This document shows positions 12,651 to 25,500 of a DNA stretch of 64,000 nucleotides, piece by piece. Location: positions 8,680,001-8,744,000 of the forward strand of contig NC_061470.1 of NCBI RefSeq assembly GCF_022581195.2. The letters are read 5' to 3'. The notes beneath the pieces were generated by a model that saw only the letters and a program-made list of their open reading frames with translations, was not told the origin of the DNA and did no database searches. This DNA comes from Helicoverpa zea. Its lineage: Eukaryota > Arthropoda > Insecta > Lepidoptera > Noctuidae. A program made the translations under genes and the position numbers. Position 1 is the first letter of the stretch. Each line of letters begins with the position of its first letter.

Positions 12651-14925
12651 ACATGTATTTTGGAAATAAAATTTCTTATTCTTTCTGAGGTGTCAAGATT
12701 GCTCGAAAGCATCATCCATATAAAATACAGTTACAGCATGTTAAATATTTTCTTCAAAGTAGGTACCTTATTGATCACCGTCACGCATTGTGACGTACTT
12801 TTGCGAACTGTTTTCTGTAATTAAATTAACTAGTAGCAACGTGAATTATTCATTGTTTTAAGAATTACCAATTCAACAATACATAGGTCAATATCGTGGC
12901 TCCTGAATTAACTGGCTGTTCGTAACTATACAATGATACACACAGTTATTTATTAGACACAAATAATAGTAAAATTTTATTCATTCTTTTAGCATTTCGT
13001 ATTCTTACAAGCAGCCACAGAATCAATTAAACCACTTTCTAACTGACTAAAATCTGTCCAATTATGGGTCCCGAATACCTGTAGTGGTTTTGGTATAGTT
13101 AAATGTAAAGGGAGCCCATACAAAACCACAAAACAATAGGGGGTCCAAAAAAGATAACCACAGAAACAAGTTCAAACAGTCGAAACAATCTGGTTTTAGG
13201 TATACTTAATCACGTCAGTTTTCTCGGTGAAGTATTTAACGATCTAATCTAACCTATGCTGCCATCTATTGGCAATGTTTGTGTATTCCCGGAAACATAA
13301 TTTAGAATATTTGTTACAATATATCTTGAAAGTTGTGATTCTCACTCACATTATCACTCTCACGAGTAAGAGTACCGGCACACTGCAGGCAGTCGGCCGA
13401 CAGTTGATCACTATTTTTAAAGAAAATCTTGAATCCACACAAAATTTTCAGTCAGGTTCGTGCTGGCTATATACCTGAACGTTGTAATGATTCAGATTTA
13501 TGACCCTGAACAAACTACCGACCGACTAAAAGTTTTGCAGCGCAAGCTACTTTGCAACAGGCAGTCTAGACTCTAGCTTTTATTAAATGAAATATTATCT
13601 ATCTACTTATGTACAATTTGTATCAATTATTGATGAATAACGCGTTCTCCGCGGTTGCGTTGACTATTTCCCGCAACCGGGAAAAATGTAGCCTACTTGC
13701 TGTTCCTCGCGGTTTTACCAACGAGAACCACAACTTCCTCCAACAATGTAGAAAAAAGTGTCCTTAGTCCTTTCCAGGATCCAGCTACTTACGAACTGCT
13801 TACGAACCTGATTTTATTGAAGGAATTCCAGAGCACGGCTGGTTCAGCACATTGAAGTGCAAATCGAGGAACCTAGTTGTCGGGACACGCCAACGCCGCT
13901 AAGCTCCGCGTCCTCCCGTCTTTGCTGTGGAACTCATGATAGGGGTTAAACAACAATTAAAACATATTTTGAAATATTTCCATTACTCAAATAGCAAAAT
14001 ATTTACATTTAGGCGCATTTATGCGTAATTGTCGTGCTAGCTGCTCAATGTTATTAGTATGTTTGTACAGTTTCTGTTACTGCCAATATCTACTTAACAA
14101 TGGAATGCAGTCTGTTGGCTTTCATTCATACACTCTGACAAAGGTAAACAAAAGTTTCAGTATAAGTTTGAGTTTTAAAGGGGATGCCACAACACAAACA
14201 TGGGTCGTATCGACATAAAAATAATTTGTATTAAGATGGTGCAAATGGTGGAGGCGACAGTCAGAAATGCCACTCCTCTAACTAAACAATTAATTAATAC
14301 GGGATGGCGATTAAAAACAATTTGCAAAATCTTACCATTTCATGCTCCATGCCCGGGACACGACTGTTAATTTCTGTTTAAAATGGGCTTTTTAATTTAT
14401 TAGTGCGAAATTTTACCTACGTAATAATATCTACGTAAAGAACATTAATTAGAATTTTTAGCACATTGAATAAATTACAGTCAAAAATGTTATTGTACGT
14501 AAATTGTTAATTGACACGCGTGGGCAACGTGGTATTGTTTTTTCCATTGTATCTAAAAATACCGTGCTTATTTTTGTCACTGAAACCATTGTTTTTTCGT
14601 TAAATTCATCATAACATCGATTTATTTGATCATCCGATATGCCATCAAGCGAATATCATCCCAGAGAGAGTGAAAATTGAAGCGCGAATGTCAATATTTA
14701 CTTTACAATGTTCTTTTGAACTACTAAATTGAATCAATAAACATACTTATAACAAAGTATTTTCGTCATTTAACATGCTAAATTCTATTCAGGAAAGTAA
14801 ATACCATTTATGTGACACGACTTGTATGTCTGTTTGTAACACGTATAATTATTATAACTCAATATATAAGTTAAGACGAAAGGTTATGCTGTCAATCTTG
14901 GTTCAACTTCAAAATGCAAGCGGAC

Positions 14926-15354
14926 TTAATTATTAATTATTCTACCATAAAACATAAAAAATGATGTTTTTTTCTGCATATAGATGCGTTTAGTTTGATC
15001 ATCGTCTTTAGAGAATAGTTGACGTCGGTTAGCATTAAGGATTCTTCTGTATCGCAACAATACAGATTTAACAAATGTTTCCCGCGGTTTCGCTTGCGTC
15101 CTAGGGGAATTTTTTCGCGCACTCCGATTAAAAGTACGACGTACCTTATTCATGTCATCTCTTAGGAAAACCATCCATCTTTTCTTCGGTCTCGCTCTGA
15201 CTCTATATCCATCCACATTCATACTAAACTCACACTTAGTGGCTTCTGTTTCATCTCTCCTCAAGCAATTGCCTCTCTTCTTTTTGTAACCGCTGCTACT
15301 TTCAGACTCATCAGATTTCCCTGTAAAAAGAAAACACATGATATAAACTCTCAC
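14926..15354 (-). pseudogene. Non-LTR retrotransposon (LINE) ORF2 3' fragment
   Basis: A 142-codon open frame contains VRARPKKRWMVFLRDDM (about 15145-15195), close to the RGRPKKRWMDCV-type motif found just after the reverse transcriptase domain of lepidopteran LINEs. The reverse transcriptase core is missing, so this is a truncated, inactive copy. Confidence 0.6.
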
Positions 15355-15716
15355 GTAGCGGGCCTGTTGGAAGAGACATCTTAAGAAAAAAATAGTGCCT
15401 TTTCACTTCATTGTTCTACTTTTTCTTGTCCCATCAACTAAATAAATGTCAAAATAGTAGCTTCCGACATGGTTTCACTCGCATTCCTTTGCTTGCTATA
15501 AGGAACCTGCTAACCTGTAATTTTTCAAGTTTGTTGGTGTTTTAGCTTCTGAGATTTCGAGATTAATCGGTGAGTGGTATTTCGCTTGTATCTAGATAGA
15601 TTCGATTTTGTACGGTCTTTTTATGAAGTCTTGGATACTTTTGGTTTTGCATACATATGCAAAAAATGGATATTTAAATAACAAAGCTATTCAAATTATG
15701 TAAATTATTTAAATCA

Positions 15717-15800
15717 TGTCGAAATCAGAGTTGATAAAACAACTGTGTCAGTTATTGCGTGTACCAGAAGTGAAACGCTGGTGGCACTTCGCAATGTAAG
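15717..15800 (+). other. Possible noncoding first exon or short uORF of gene B
   Basis: A 27-codon frame starts MSKSELIKQLCQ. The sequence GCAAT followed by GTAAGT near 15797 is a strong splice donor. Joining it to the acceptor just before gene B's ATG (TTTTTAG at about 16311) would give an in-frame stop, so it could only be leader. Speculative. Confidence 0.25.
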
Positions 15801-16331
15801 TCATTTCTTTTTCATATTTTGGCAAAAATTCATTTGATGGGATTTGACCTTAATACATAATTTGTAATATTGCCTATTTAGTACGTACCTATATGTGAAT
15901 GACGTCGACGGTATATTTGCAACAAAGTCTTCATCATTATCAGTCAATTAGTTATTCAAGACTCTTAGTTGAACTATTTTTTCTTTTCATAAGAACATAA
16001 GTGTGGTGTGTTGACAGGACATTGTGAAGTGCAACAAATATTTAAAAATAAATCTGTTTGTTTTTCTGTCTGCATGATTGGCTGCTTGTAGACACGTGAA
16101 CGATATTGTAGGTGGAAGTTAGATTTTTATTTCTTTCATTTGGCTCTTCAACAGTGAGTGTTTTGAGATTGAGATATTTTTGAGATTTGGAGTGGAACAT
16201 CTCCAGATACTACGTCTGTGTACTTCAAGTGGACTAGGGTTACTATAATTTTCTAAGTCTTTAAAAAAGAAATGTATATGAAAAATTGACATTTCATGAC
16301 TTGTTTTTAGATAATCATCAGTAGTTCCAAC

Positions 16332-19300
16332 ATGGCGCCTACACCTCAGGAACATGTGTCTACCCATGAGGGGATGTTGGCACCTGATGCATCATTGGGC
16401 GACCTTGATGGCGAGAGGATCGTCATCACTGGCATGTCGGGCCTTTACCCAAAGTCTCACAATGTTCAGGAGTTCTCCAAAATACTGTATAGTAAGGTAA
16501 GTTACTACGCAATTTAAATCTTTAATTACGTCACAAAATTTGTGGCAAAAACTTCCACCTTATTTACTTACAAAAGAATAATTGCTTTCTAGCCTCACTC
16601 CATTGACATTGAACTTTCACCTTGATAATAGGTGAAATTTCAAAGGGATTTTTAGCAACGTCACGTGATCTTAGTAGCCGGAAAAGGCCAATTAGCCTAC
16701 TATCTTTCAGTATCAGTCTGATTTAATAAATATTTTTCTCATGTTGTTATATTTTAATTTTGACACATTTAGTTTGGATACTTATTTTCCACGTTATTAT
16801 AATAACGTCATCTAGCCCCGTCCTAAGCAGAGCTTGTACAGTTAAATATATAGACATACAATACACAGCAATACTTCAACTAAATCAAACGTTCGTGCTT
16901 TAAAAATATTTGGCTTATGCGGAAATCTAACCCATGATCTCCGGTGTGGCAGGCAGATTCACTAATAGTACCTGCTATGCCATCTGGTCATAAAATTACT
17001 AACAAAATTTTCTGAAGCTCATCATATATCAAGAAACATAAAACACAACAACACAGAAAATCACTTTTCTTTGTAACAGGAGAATCCAATAACATCGGAG
17101 GGCCTGAGATGGAACTACAAACATCCGGACCTGGCACAGTACACCGGAATGGCTCCAGATCTCGATCGGTTCGATGCCCAGTTCTTCTCCGTACACTTCC
17201 GTCTCGGCAACTACATGGACCCTATGTCTCGCAAAATACTTGAACAAGCTTACCAAGCTATTTATGATGCAGGTAAACATAAATAATTACCAGCCAATTC
17301 TGCAATTGCAATGACAGCAAGTGTTCTGAGACTTGTGGCATCAAAGCGGACTTTTTAAATTTATATCTTTTTTGATTTGATTTGATATAAAACTTTAACT
17401 TTTTCATACGTTTTAAAATAAGAGATATTTTTATGAAGCTATCCTTTCACGGCGAGGTACCGGGTAGCATTCATATACCAATTGTTTTTATTGTGTTCCA
17501 GGCTTGAGTCCGGCACATCTCAATGGCAAGAAGGTGGCAGTCTTTGTGGGTTCATCTTTTTCAGACACGGAAAAATCTGGATCCACTGACATTGTTTCTA
17601 AATCTGGTTTAGGTATTTTAGGGTAAGTGTCGAACATAGACTTAAAATATTATTTGTCGTATTCATATGCGTGTATGTTCTAGTATATGTATAATATATA
17701 CTAGGAGCCCGGATTTTATTTATTTATATACAAATCTTTGTTAATTGATTTGATGAAGTTTCTAATTGTAGTTTCTATTTTCAGATCGAGTAAAACCATG
17801 TTCGCCAATCGTATCTCCTACTGGTTGAACACGAAAGGTCCATCCCTAGCCATAGACGAAGCGGACTGCAGTGCCACCACTGCCCTCGAGGAAGCATATT
17901 TGGCATTGAAACGTGGTGCTTGTGAGGCAGCCATTGTCGGTGGTGCATACCTATCTCTACAGCCACAGGCATCTGTCCACCATGCAAGGTAATCTTTTGC
18001 TTTAGATGATGGACATCATCATTTCAGCCACTGCTGAACGTACGCCTCATCTGATTTAAAAAAAAAAACTGATTGAAAGCGGCCTACACGCAGTGCCTAC
18101 TCGCGACCCTTGTTATGATATTTTGTGTGCCTTATGTATGGTAAACGTTTAGAACAAAGTCATTATAAAGTATAACGACAGAAGAATTCAAATGTTAAAA
18201 GTATGTAATGTATGGTTGATTTGACACGTGTTATCAGACATGTGCATAATTATGCTGACCATTGGTATGTTTTTATACCTAAATACATAATATGTTTTTA
18301 ACTTTGATTAATTCAACAAGAATAAAGAAAATAATGACTGTCAATTATTGTTTTTGATACCATTTAAATTATTCAAGTGGGAAAATAGTCTTAAAATATT
18401 GAGGACTTGGCAAATATCTGTTAACTAACTTATGAGTTTTGCTACCAATCAGTTTGTAATCAATATTACATTTTATTTCAGACTTTCTGCAACAGTTTCA
18501 AAAGATGGTACCACCAAGTCATTCGCACAGAATGCTGATGGCTATGTTCTTTCCGACGCAATTAGCGTTATACTACTGCAAAAATCAAAGGATGCCAAAA
18601 GGTATGCTCCTGCTGCAGTAAGAAAAAAAAAAGATTCATTTTTGATTTTACGACTAACTCTAAGTAAAATTTCAGAGTGTACGCCGAATTAGTACATGTC
18701 AAAAACGAATTCCTTTCTATCATGAAGGATGCAACGGGAACTGGACCAAGATTCGGCTACTGCCGTAATCCTCTTACTGTGGCTGGATTCATTAAAGAGT
18801 TCTACAAGGAAGCGCAAGTGCCACCGCAGGCAGTCGAATATGTGGAAGGATATGGAACAGGTTAGTCAAATCACAACAAAACATAAAGGTCACGTAAAGT
18901 TCTTACGACCTTAATGTGATATCATAAAATAAACCTCCAAAATAATCGAAATACCCTTCATGGAAGCTAAGACTATTTTATGCGACACTTGCGAAATAAT
19001 CTTGTAGCTACATCTCAATTAACAGTTCTTTAATTTACCATATAAGGACCGATGCAGTAAAGATTTTATTGTTTGGCAGGTGTACCGGAGGGTGATAAAG
19101 CCGAGTTAGAAGCTATTGAAGAAGTCTACTGCAAAGATAGGGAAGATCCCTTACTTGTCGGTAGCGTAACTTCAAACATTGGCTTGACCGAAGCAGCAGC
19201 TGGTATGACTGCACTTACTAAGGTATGTATGCTTATAACATATTTTCTAAATGGTGGTCATATTTTTAAATGGTGCCATTAAACTACCGTTCTGTAAATA

Positions 19301-19536
19301 TATGTATAGCTATTGATTTACTTACCATAAAGGTGTTGCTGGGTTATCATCACGGAGCGATTGCCGCCAACTTGCATTGTGATAGCCCGCGTCAGGATGT
19401 GGCTGCACTGCGCGATGGGCGCATGCAAGTGGTCACCGACAACAAGAAATTCCAGCGCAACTACGTTGCCCTCAACGGAATGTCTGCCGCTGGCGTCAAC
19501 TCACATGTGTTGCTGAAGGGAAAATACAAACCTAAG
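16332..19536 (+). other. Gene B ketoacyl synthase (KS) domain, catalytic triad lost
   Basis: Residues about 20-435. The active-site motif reads DEADCSATTAL where animal FAS has DTACSSSLLAL: the expected Cys position is Asp187 (17864-17866), with a Cys one residue later. The two catalytic histidines are Tyr327 (18851-18853, EGYGTG) and Leu365 (19184-19186, SNIGLTEAAAG). The fold-defining stretches GERIVITGMSGLYP, FDAQFF and ANLHCDSPR remain. Condensation is not expected. Confidence 0.85.
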
Positions 19537-22500
19537 GTAATTTCAGATTCAAATGTACGAATACATACATATTAAGATCTTGAAGAGTTTGCAGAAATTT
19601 CATAATATTGAATATTCCAGGACTTATCGCTCTACAAGAGCTCAATTCCACACTTGGTCACAATTTCTGGAAGACAGGAGTCAGCTATCAGAAACATATT
19701 TGAAAATCTCACTTCTCGACCCATTGACGCTGAGGAATTAGCGCTGTTGCACAATATCCATGCAAACAACATCTCAGGGCATTTGGGCAGAGGATACGTT
19801 ATTTTGGGTACGTAAAATACATTGTGATCCCGGATCCATAAACAAGATGAATTAGTTCAAAAGGGTCATATCTAATCTACCATACTTTTTTTTTCAGGCA
19901 CTAACGAGGGGAATGAAACTGTGAGTCTGGCCCAGAAATCGGAGTACTTCGACGATGCTCGCAGGCCATTATGGTTTGTGTACAGCGGTATGGGTTCGCA
20001 GTGGGTCGGTATGGGAACACAACTCATGCGCATACCTATCTTCGCTGCTGCTATAGAACGGTAAATACTTAATTACGTATTGAAATGCTGATTTTTGGGA
20101 CTGGTCCCAGACAACTATTAAATATATTCAAAAATCAACTTGTAACTCCTAAATATTTTACTGCAGGTGTCACAAAGTATTGCATCCGGAGGGAATAGAT
20201 ATTGTGAGCATTATAACATCTACGGACCCGAAAACATTTGACAATATTCTCCACTCCTTTGTGGGAATCGCTGCCATACAAATCGGTCTTACAGATGTCC
20301 TTCGTGCATTAGGCCTGAAGCCCGATGGTATCATAGGTAATATCTATACTTATATTATAAAGAGGAAAACTTTGTTTGTTTGGCTGTAATGGATAAACTC
20401 AAAAACTACTGGACCGATTTTAAATATTCTTTCACCATTAGAAAGGTATATTATCTGCGAGTAACATAAGCTATATTTTATCCCGGTGCGGGCAGTTTTG
20501 AAATAATTATGATAGTACGATTTTAATGATATCTAATATATATATTTCGATCTTAAGATTTTTTTAACAGTTTTTAACGTTTGTTTAAATTGCATTAATT
20601 AGGTCACAGCGTAGGTGAATTGGGATGCGCTTACGCTGATGGATGTTTAACAGCTGAAGAAATGATACTGTGCGCGTACGGCCGTGGGCTTGTATCATTA
20701 AACACTGATTTTATCCTCGGTTCTATGGCCGCTGTCGGCCTTGGATACGAACAAGTAAGTCCGAAAATTTGAATGCACATAAAAATTTACTTTAAAATGT
20801 AAACCGTTGCAGTAATATTTGGTATGTCTTCTTAAAAATAGGTATCCAAGATTTGTCCACCTGAGATTGACGTAGCCTGTCATAACGGACCTGACTCCAG
20901 TACTATCTCAGGACCTGCTGACGTCATGAAAGAGTTCGTTGCCCAACTCACAGCTAAAGGCGTATTCGCAAAAGAGGTGCCGTGCTCTAACAAGCCATAC
21001 CACTCGCGGTACATCGCAAAAGCAGGTATCGTCAAACTACATTTTAAAGCAATAAGAAGGGAATTTGTAAAGTCTGTAAACAATACTGACTTCATTACTT
21101 TTTGTAGCACCTGCTCTTCTTAAGTTCCTGAAGGGAACAATTAAGAACCCTAAAGCCCGTAGCGAGCGTTGGTTATCAACCTCCATTCCTCAGGAGAAAT
21201 GGAATGAAGAACTGGCCACTTATTGTTCGGCGGAATACCACACTAACAATCTGCTAGTAAGTAGATACTATATCCTCTTACAGTAAACATTTTGAAGCAT
21301 TCCGAATTATATAAGTTGGGGGTTTGAAATCGTGTTTGTGGCTGTCTGAATAACGTATTTTGTATGTACCTAGTTATGGGACATTCTTCCGTCATAATAT
21401 GACCTGTTAGTATAAGTGTATGTTTCGTTTATCAGAGCCCGGTGTTGTTCGACGAGACGATACGTCTATTACCTGGCAACGCGGTGCTGGTGGAGGTGGC
21501 GCCGCACGGGCTGCTGCAGGCCATCCTCAAGCGCGCCATGCCGGCCGAGGCCCGTCACGTGCCGCTCACGCGCCGCGGACACGCCGACAATGCATTGTTC
21601 CTGCTTCAGGCTGTTGGCGAGTGAGTACCTTTTTTAATTTATACGTACTTATACTGTTCATTCATAAATCTATTCACTATTTTTTGACCCTCGAGCATAA
21701 CTATTATAGTAATCTGTGCTTCGAGTCTTTTTGAACTTTCTTTTCAGATATAGACCCGATCTAGTTGTAGAAATATTGTCGTGCTAGTTTTTTGCGAAAC
21801 CATAAATTATTTGATTTGATTTAAACAGCTTTATGTGATTTTACTTTTCCTAAACAGTTTGTACATGCACGGCTACACCCCAGAAGTTCAAGCTTTGTAC
21901 CCGAAAGTGGAGTTCCCCGTTTCTACTGAAACGCCAATGCTGTCCCATTTAGTGCAGTGGAATCACAGTGAAAAATGGTAAGTAGGACATGTCATAAAAT
22001 TTTGTACTAAACTAGAATTGCCGTAACCTAAGAATCTTAAACTTTGTTTTACCTTAAGGAGAGTTACATCTTTCGTTGGTGGAGAAAAGAGGGCGGCAGC
22101 GGCGTGCCAGTTCGTGAAGTCCATCCACGACGATGAATACACCTACCTGCAAGGACACGTCGTAAGAGGTACGGTCTACTATATCATATTATTACCCAAA
22201 ACATATATCTACATTTTTCAGTCATATAAACATCTATTTCATATTTCAAAATTGGTGCAAAAAAACCTTACCTAAAAATATGTAATTTTATTTGAAACAT
22301 TTTATTTTTTAGAAAAGCGGTGCTATCCCTTCGCGGCGGCACTGGTTGACGCGTGGGACACTCTTGCGATGCATTTGGACGTGGGCAAGCGCAACGGCAC
22401 GGTGCAATTCCGTGATGTTCACCTGTACGCGCAGCCCACGCTTCACGACCAGCGACCGCTCCGCCTCAGCGTCGCGTTGCATAGAGGCGACGGACGGTTT

Positions 22501-25500
22501 GAGGTACTTATTTCAACATTTACTAAGTCTCTACTCACGCAGTAATGGAAAAAAGATGTGTAGCGATCAATCCATCATCTTTTTTTGTTGTAACTTCTAT
22601 ATCCTATATTCCTATTCGTCCCCAGGTCATGAACGAAAGCTTCAGGGTAGCCTCTGGGTACATCTTCAGCAACCCCGCTGAAGACGAAGCAAAACAAGAC
22701 GTTGAGTCAGGTGACCTGGTGCTCAGCTCAAAGAATGTATATCAATTACTGAAAGAGAGAGATTACAATTACAGGTAATTATAAGCACTTTTGAGATTTA
22801 ATCGGCACAGCAACTTACATAAAGGCTGTTGATGCAAATGTCTTCTTGGTTAGGACATAATATGTTTGAATAGATTATTATACTCTAACTAATATCTAAC
22901 TACATGGCAAAAGATAGGTATACAATCTTAGACTCATGGGGTTTTCGAACCTGTAGGCTAAAAAACTTCATTTGACTTCTAAAATTGATGACTGAGTATC
23001 TTGCAGTGGCGAGTTCTGTAGTATCGAGGCCTGCGACACTACACTGAGCTCAGCGGCTCTAGTGTGGCGTGACAACTGGGTGACGTTCCTCGACGGCTTG
23101 CTGCAGCTCAACATGCTGCGCCAGCCGCACCGCGCCGTCACGCTGCCCACGCACATCAGGAGACTGGACATCGACACTACAAAACATAACGAATATTCTT
23201 ACACCCTGAATGGAAAAACTGTTGTGAATGCCAATGTGTCTGATGTCTTCCATCTTACAAGGTACTTAATAACTAACATTGAAAAAGGAAAATTAGTAAT
23301 TTTTCTTTATCCTATCATATACTTAACGCCACTCATATTTCAGGTGTGGCGGTGTTGAACTACAAAACATTCAGTACCGTGATCTACCTTCTGTCAGTCA
23401 AGATATAAGAAGGGTTGATTTGGTGGTACCATCTGCAAAGGTAAACTAAGTTAAAGTTAATCTTCACTATTAATTTGTCCAGGTTGGGAGAGTTATTACA
23501 TTAAAATTTCGTATTACAGCAAAAGTTATGCGGTTCGCAAAACGGAGGAGTGAAGAACGAAGTAACTTTGCAATGTGCTCAAATCGGCAATCTGGATTCA
23601 CTGCAGTGGGTAGAGACAGCAGCTCCTTTAGACGACTTTGGTGTCGTAGTCAAGGTCAGTTATATAATCAGGCCAGGTCAGGCTTGGCCCAAGCTTCGAC
23701 TTATTATCTTCTCTAGATCTTACATTACCTACTATTGATATGTCAAATATTTTCAGGTTCATTACGCTGGACTCTCCACCTCCGATGTAAGAGCTGTCGG
23801 AAAGATGTCCTGCAACACTGATGGCTACGGCATGGATTACAGTGGAGTCACTCAAGAGTACGTATTACCTAATATTAGTTCACATTTTATTTATTCTGAG
23901 GAACCAGAAGGAAACAAAGGAGAATTTTTTTAAAATCATTAGTTTTCCGTTGTGTATTTTGTGATTGACAGAATGTAGAAGGCCATCAGTGCTGCCCTTT
24001 ATTAAAAATATTATGGTCCTTGATGGATCCATATGCCTCAATGACGCTCATGAATACTTTATTGCCACAGTGGTGTTCGCGTGATGGGCTTGGTGCGAGG
24101 TGGAGCAGCCAGCAGCGTGGTGCGCGCGCAGTCGCAGCTGCTGTGGCCCGTGCCGGTACACTGGAGCCTCGAGGACGCCGCCACCGTGCCGCTCGCCTAC
24201 GCGCACGCCTTCTACTGTCTCGTGAGTACCACCCTACCAACATACATACATGGTGGTTAAACTAATACTATTATAGACCACTTCACTGTCCACGATGTTC
24301 ACCTAATAGTTAAACAATCGTTTTGTATCACATACCTACGACTCATGGAACAGGGAAGTTATTAACGTAACAATACTAATGTTTCAGGGAATTAAACTTT
24401 ATAAGCAACTGACACCAGAGACGAATTTGTTTGTACATGGAGGTGCTGGAAGTTTTGGACAAGCTATCATATCAATAGCATTGGCTTACGGCTGCCAAGT
24501 TTTCACTACCGTTAGTGATATTAAGAAGAAACGATTTTTACTGAACCTATTCCCAGAATTAAAAGGTATACATACTATTAAAAATACTTTGATATGTTCA
24601 AGAAAATTGCCTACAAATTCTAATTTTATTTTATTTTTCCAGCTGAAAATATTGGCAACTCTCGGGACCATAGTTTCGGAGATATGGTTCTACAGGCAAC
24701 AAAGGGCAGGGGTTGTGACATTGTCATTAGTTCAGCTAAGGGAGATTTGAAAACTGTACGTATTTTTCTTTTATCATTTATATGTATAATGCTAGGTATA
24801 TAATTATGACTTGATTCATTTTTGATATTATTTTATTAAGAACAATAGCTAATAGATTGATATGAACTAAATACATAGGTTGGCACTGCACGGTACCTTC
24901 TTGTAAGGTAGCAAGGAAGAAACTTAAGAACGTTCCAATTTTACATTTCAGACTACACTTAACTGTGGAGGAAACGAATGCATCTTTTTAGATATTTCTC
25001 AACTTCACAATCAAGATGAAGATTACGATTTTGGGATGTACAACCTCACTAAAGAAAGGGGATACGCTGTTGTCGATTTCTCTTCAATCTTCCTCCCTGA
25101 AAAAATTGAAGAAGTCAAAGTAAGTTTACTAACAACAGCACTCTTTGCTATGTATGTATACGATATCTGAATGTACTGTGAATCTTACTGACAATATTTT
25201 GTTTATTTTGAACGTTTCAGAAATTACAGAAAATGTTAAGTGAGGGTATCCGCTTGGGCTACGTGCGTCCGCTGTCGCGCGTGACGTACGCGCCGCACGA
25301 GGCCGCGCGCGCGTTCCGCCTGCTGGCCGCCAGCCGACACCGCGGCAGGGTGCTGCTCAGGATACAAGGCTCTGTTAACTCTGTGTACCCCAGGTATTAT
25401 GCTACGATACATTCGTGGAATACCAGGAATAATAAGTCGAAATAGGTGCTCTACTAAAAAAAAAAAAAAATGGTTTTGTAGTGAACGACTTAATTTTGTT

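Larger units (their letters stand above)
5114..16331. other. Intergenic region between divergent genes A and B
   Basis: About 11.2 kb without a convincing host gene. It must hold the promoters and noncoding first exons of A and B, but I cannot place either. The recognisable content is repeats, listed separately. The rest (most of 7000-7880, 8900-9470, 10930-12430, 12650-14920 and 15360-16330) is AT-rich and shows only short chance ORFs and degraded fragments. A CCAGCCAACCTGAGT fragment at about 11615-11632 recurs inverted at about 5763-5782. Confidence 0.7.
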
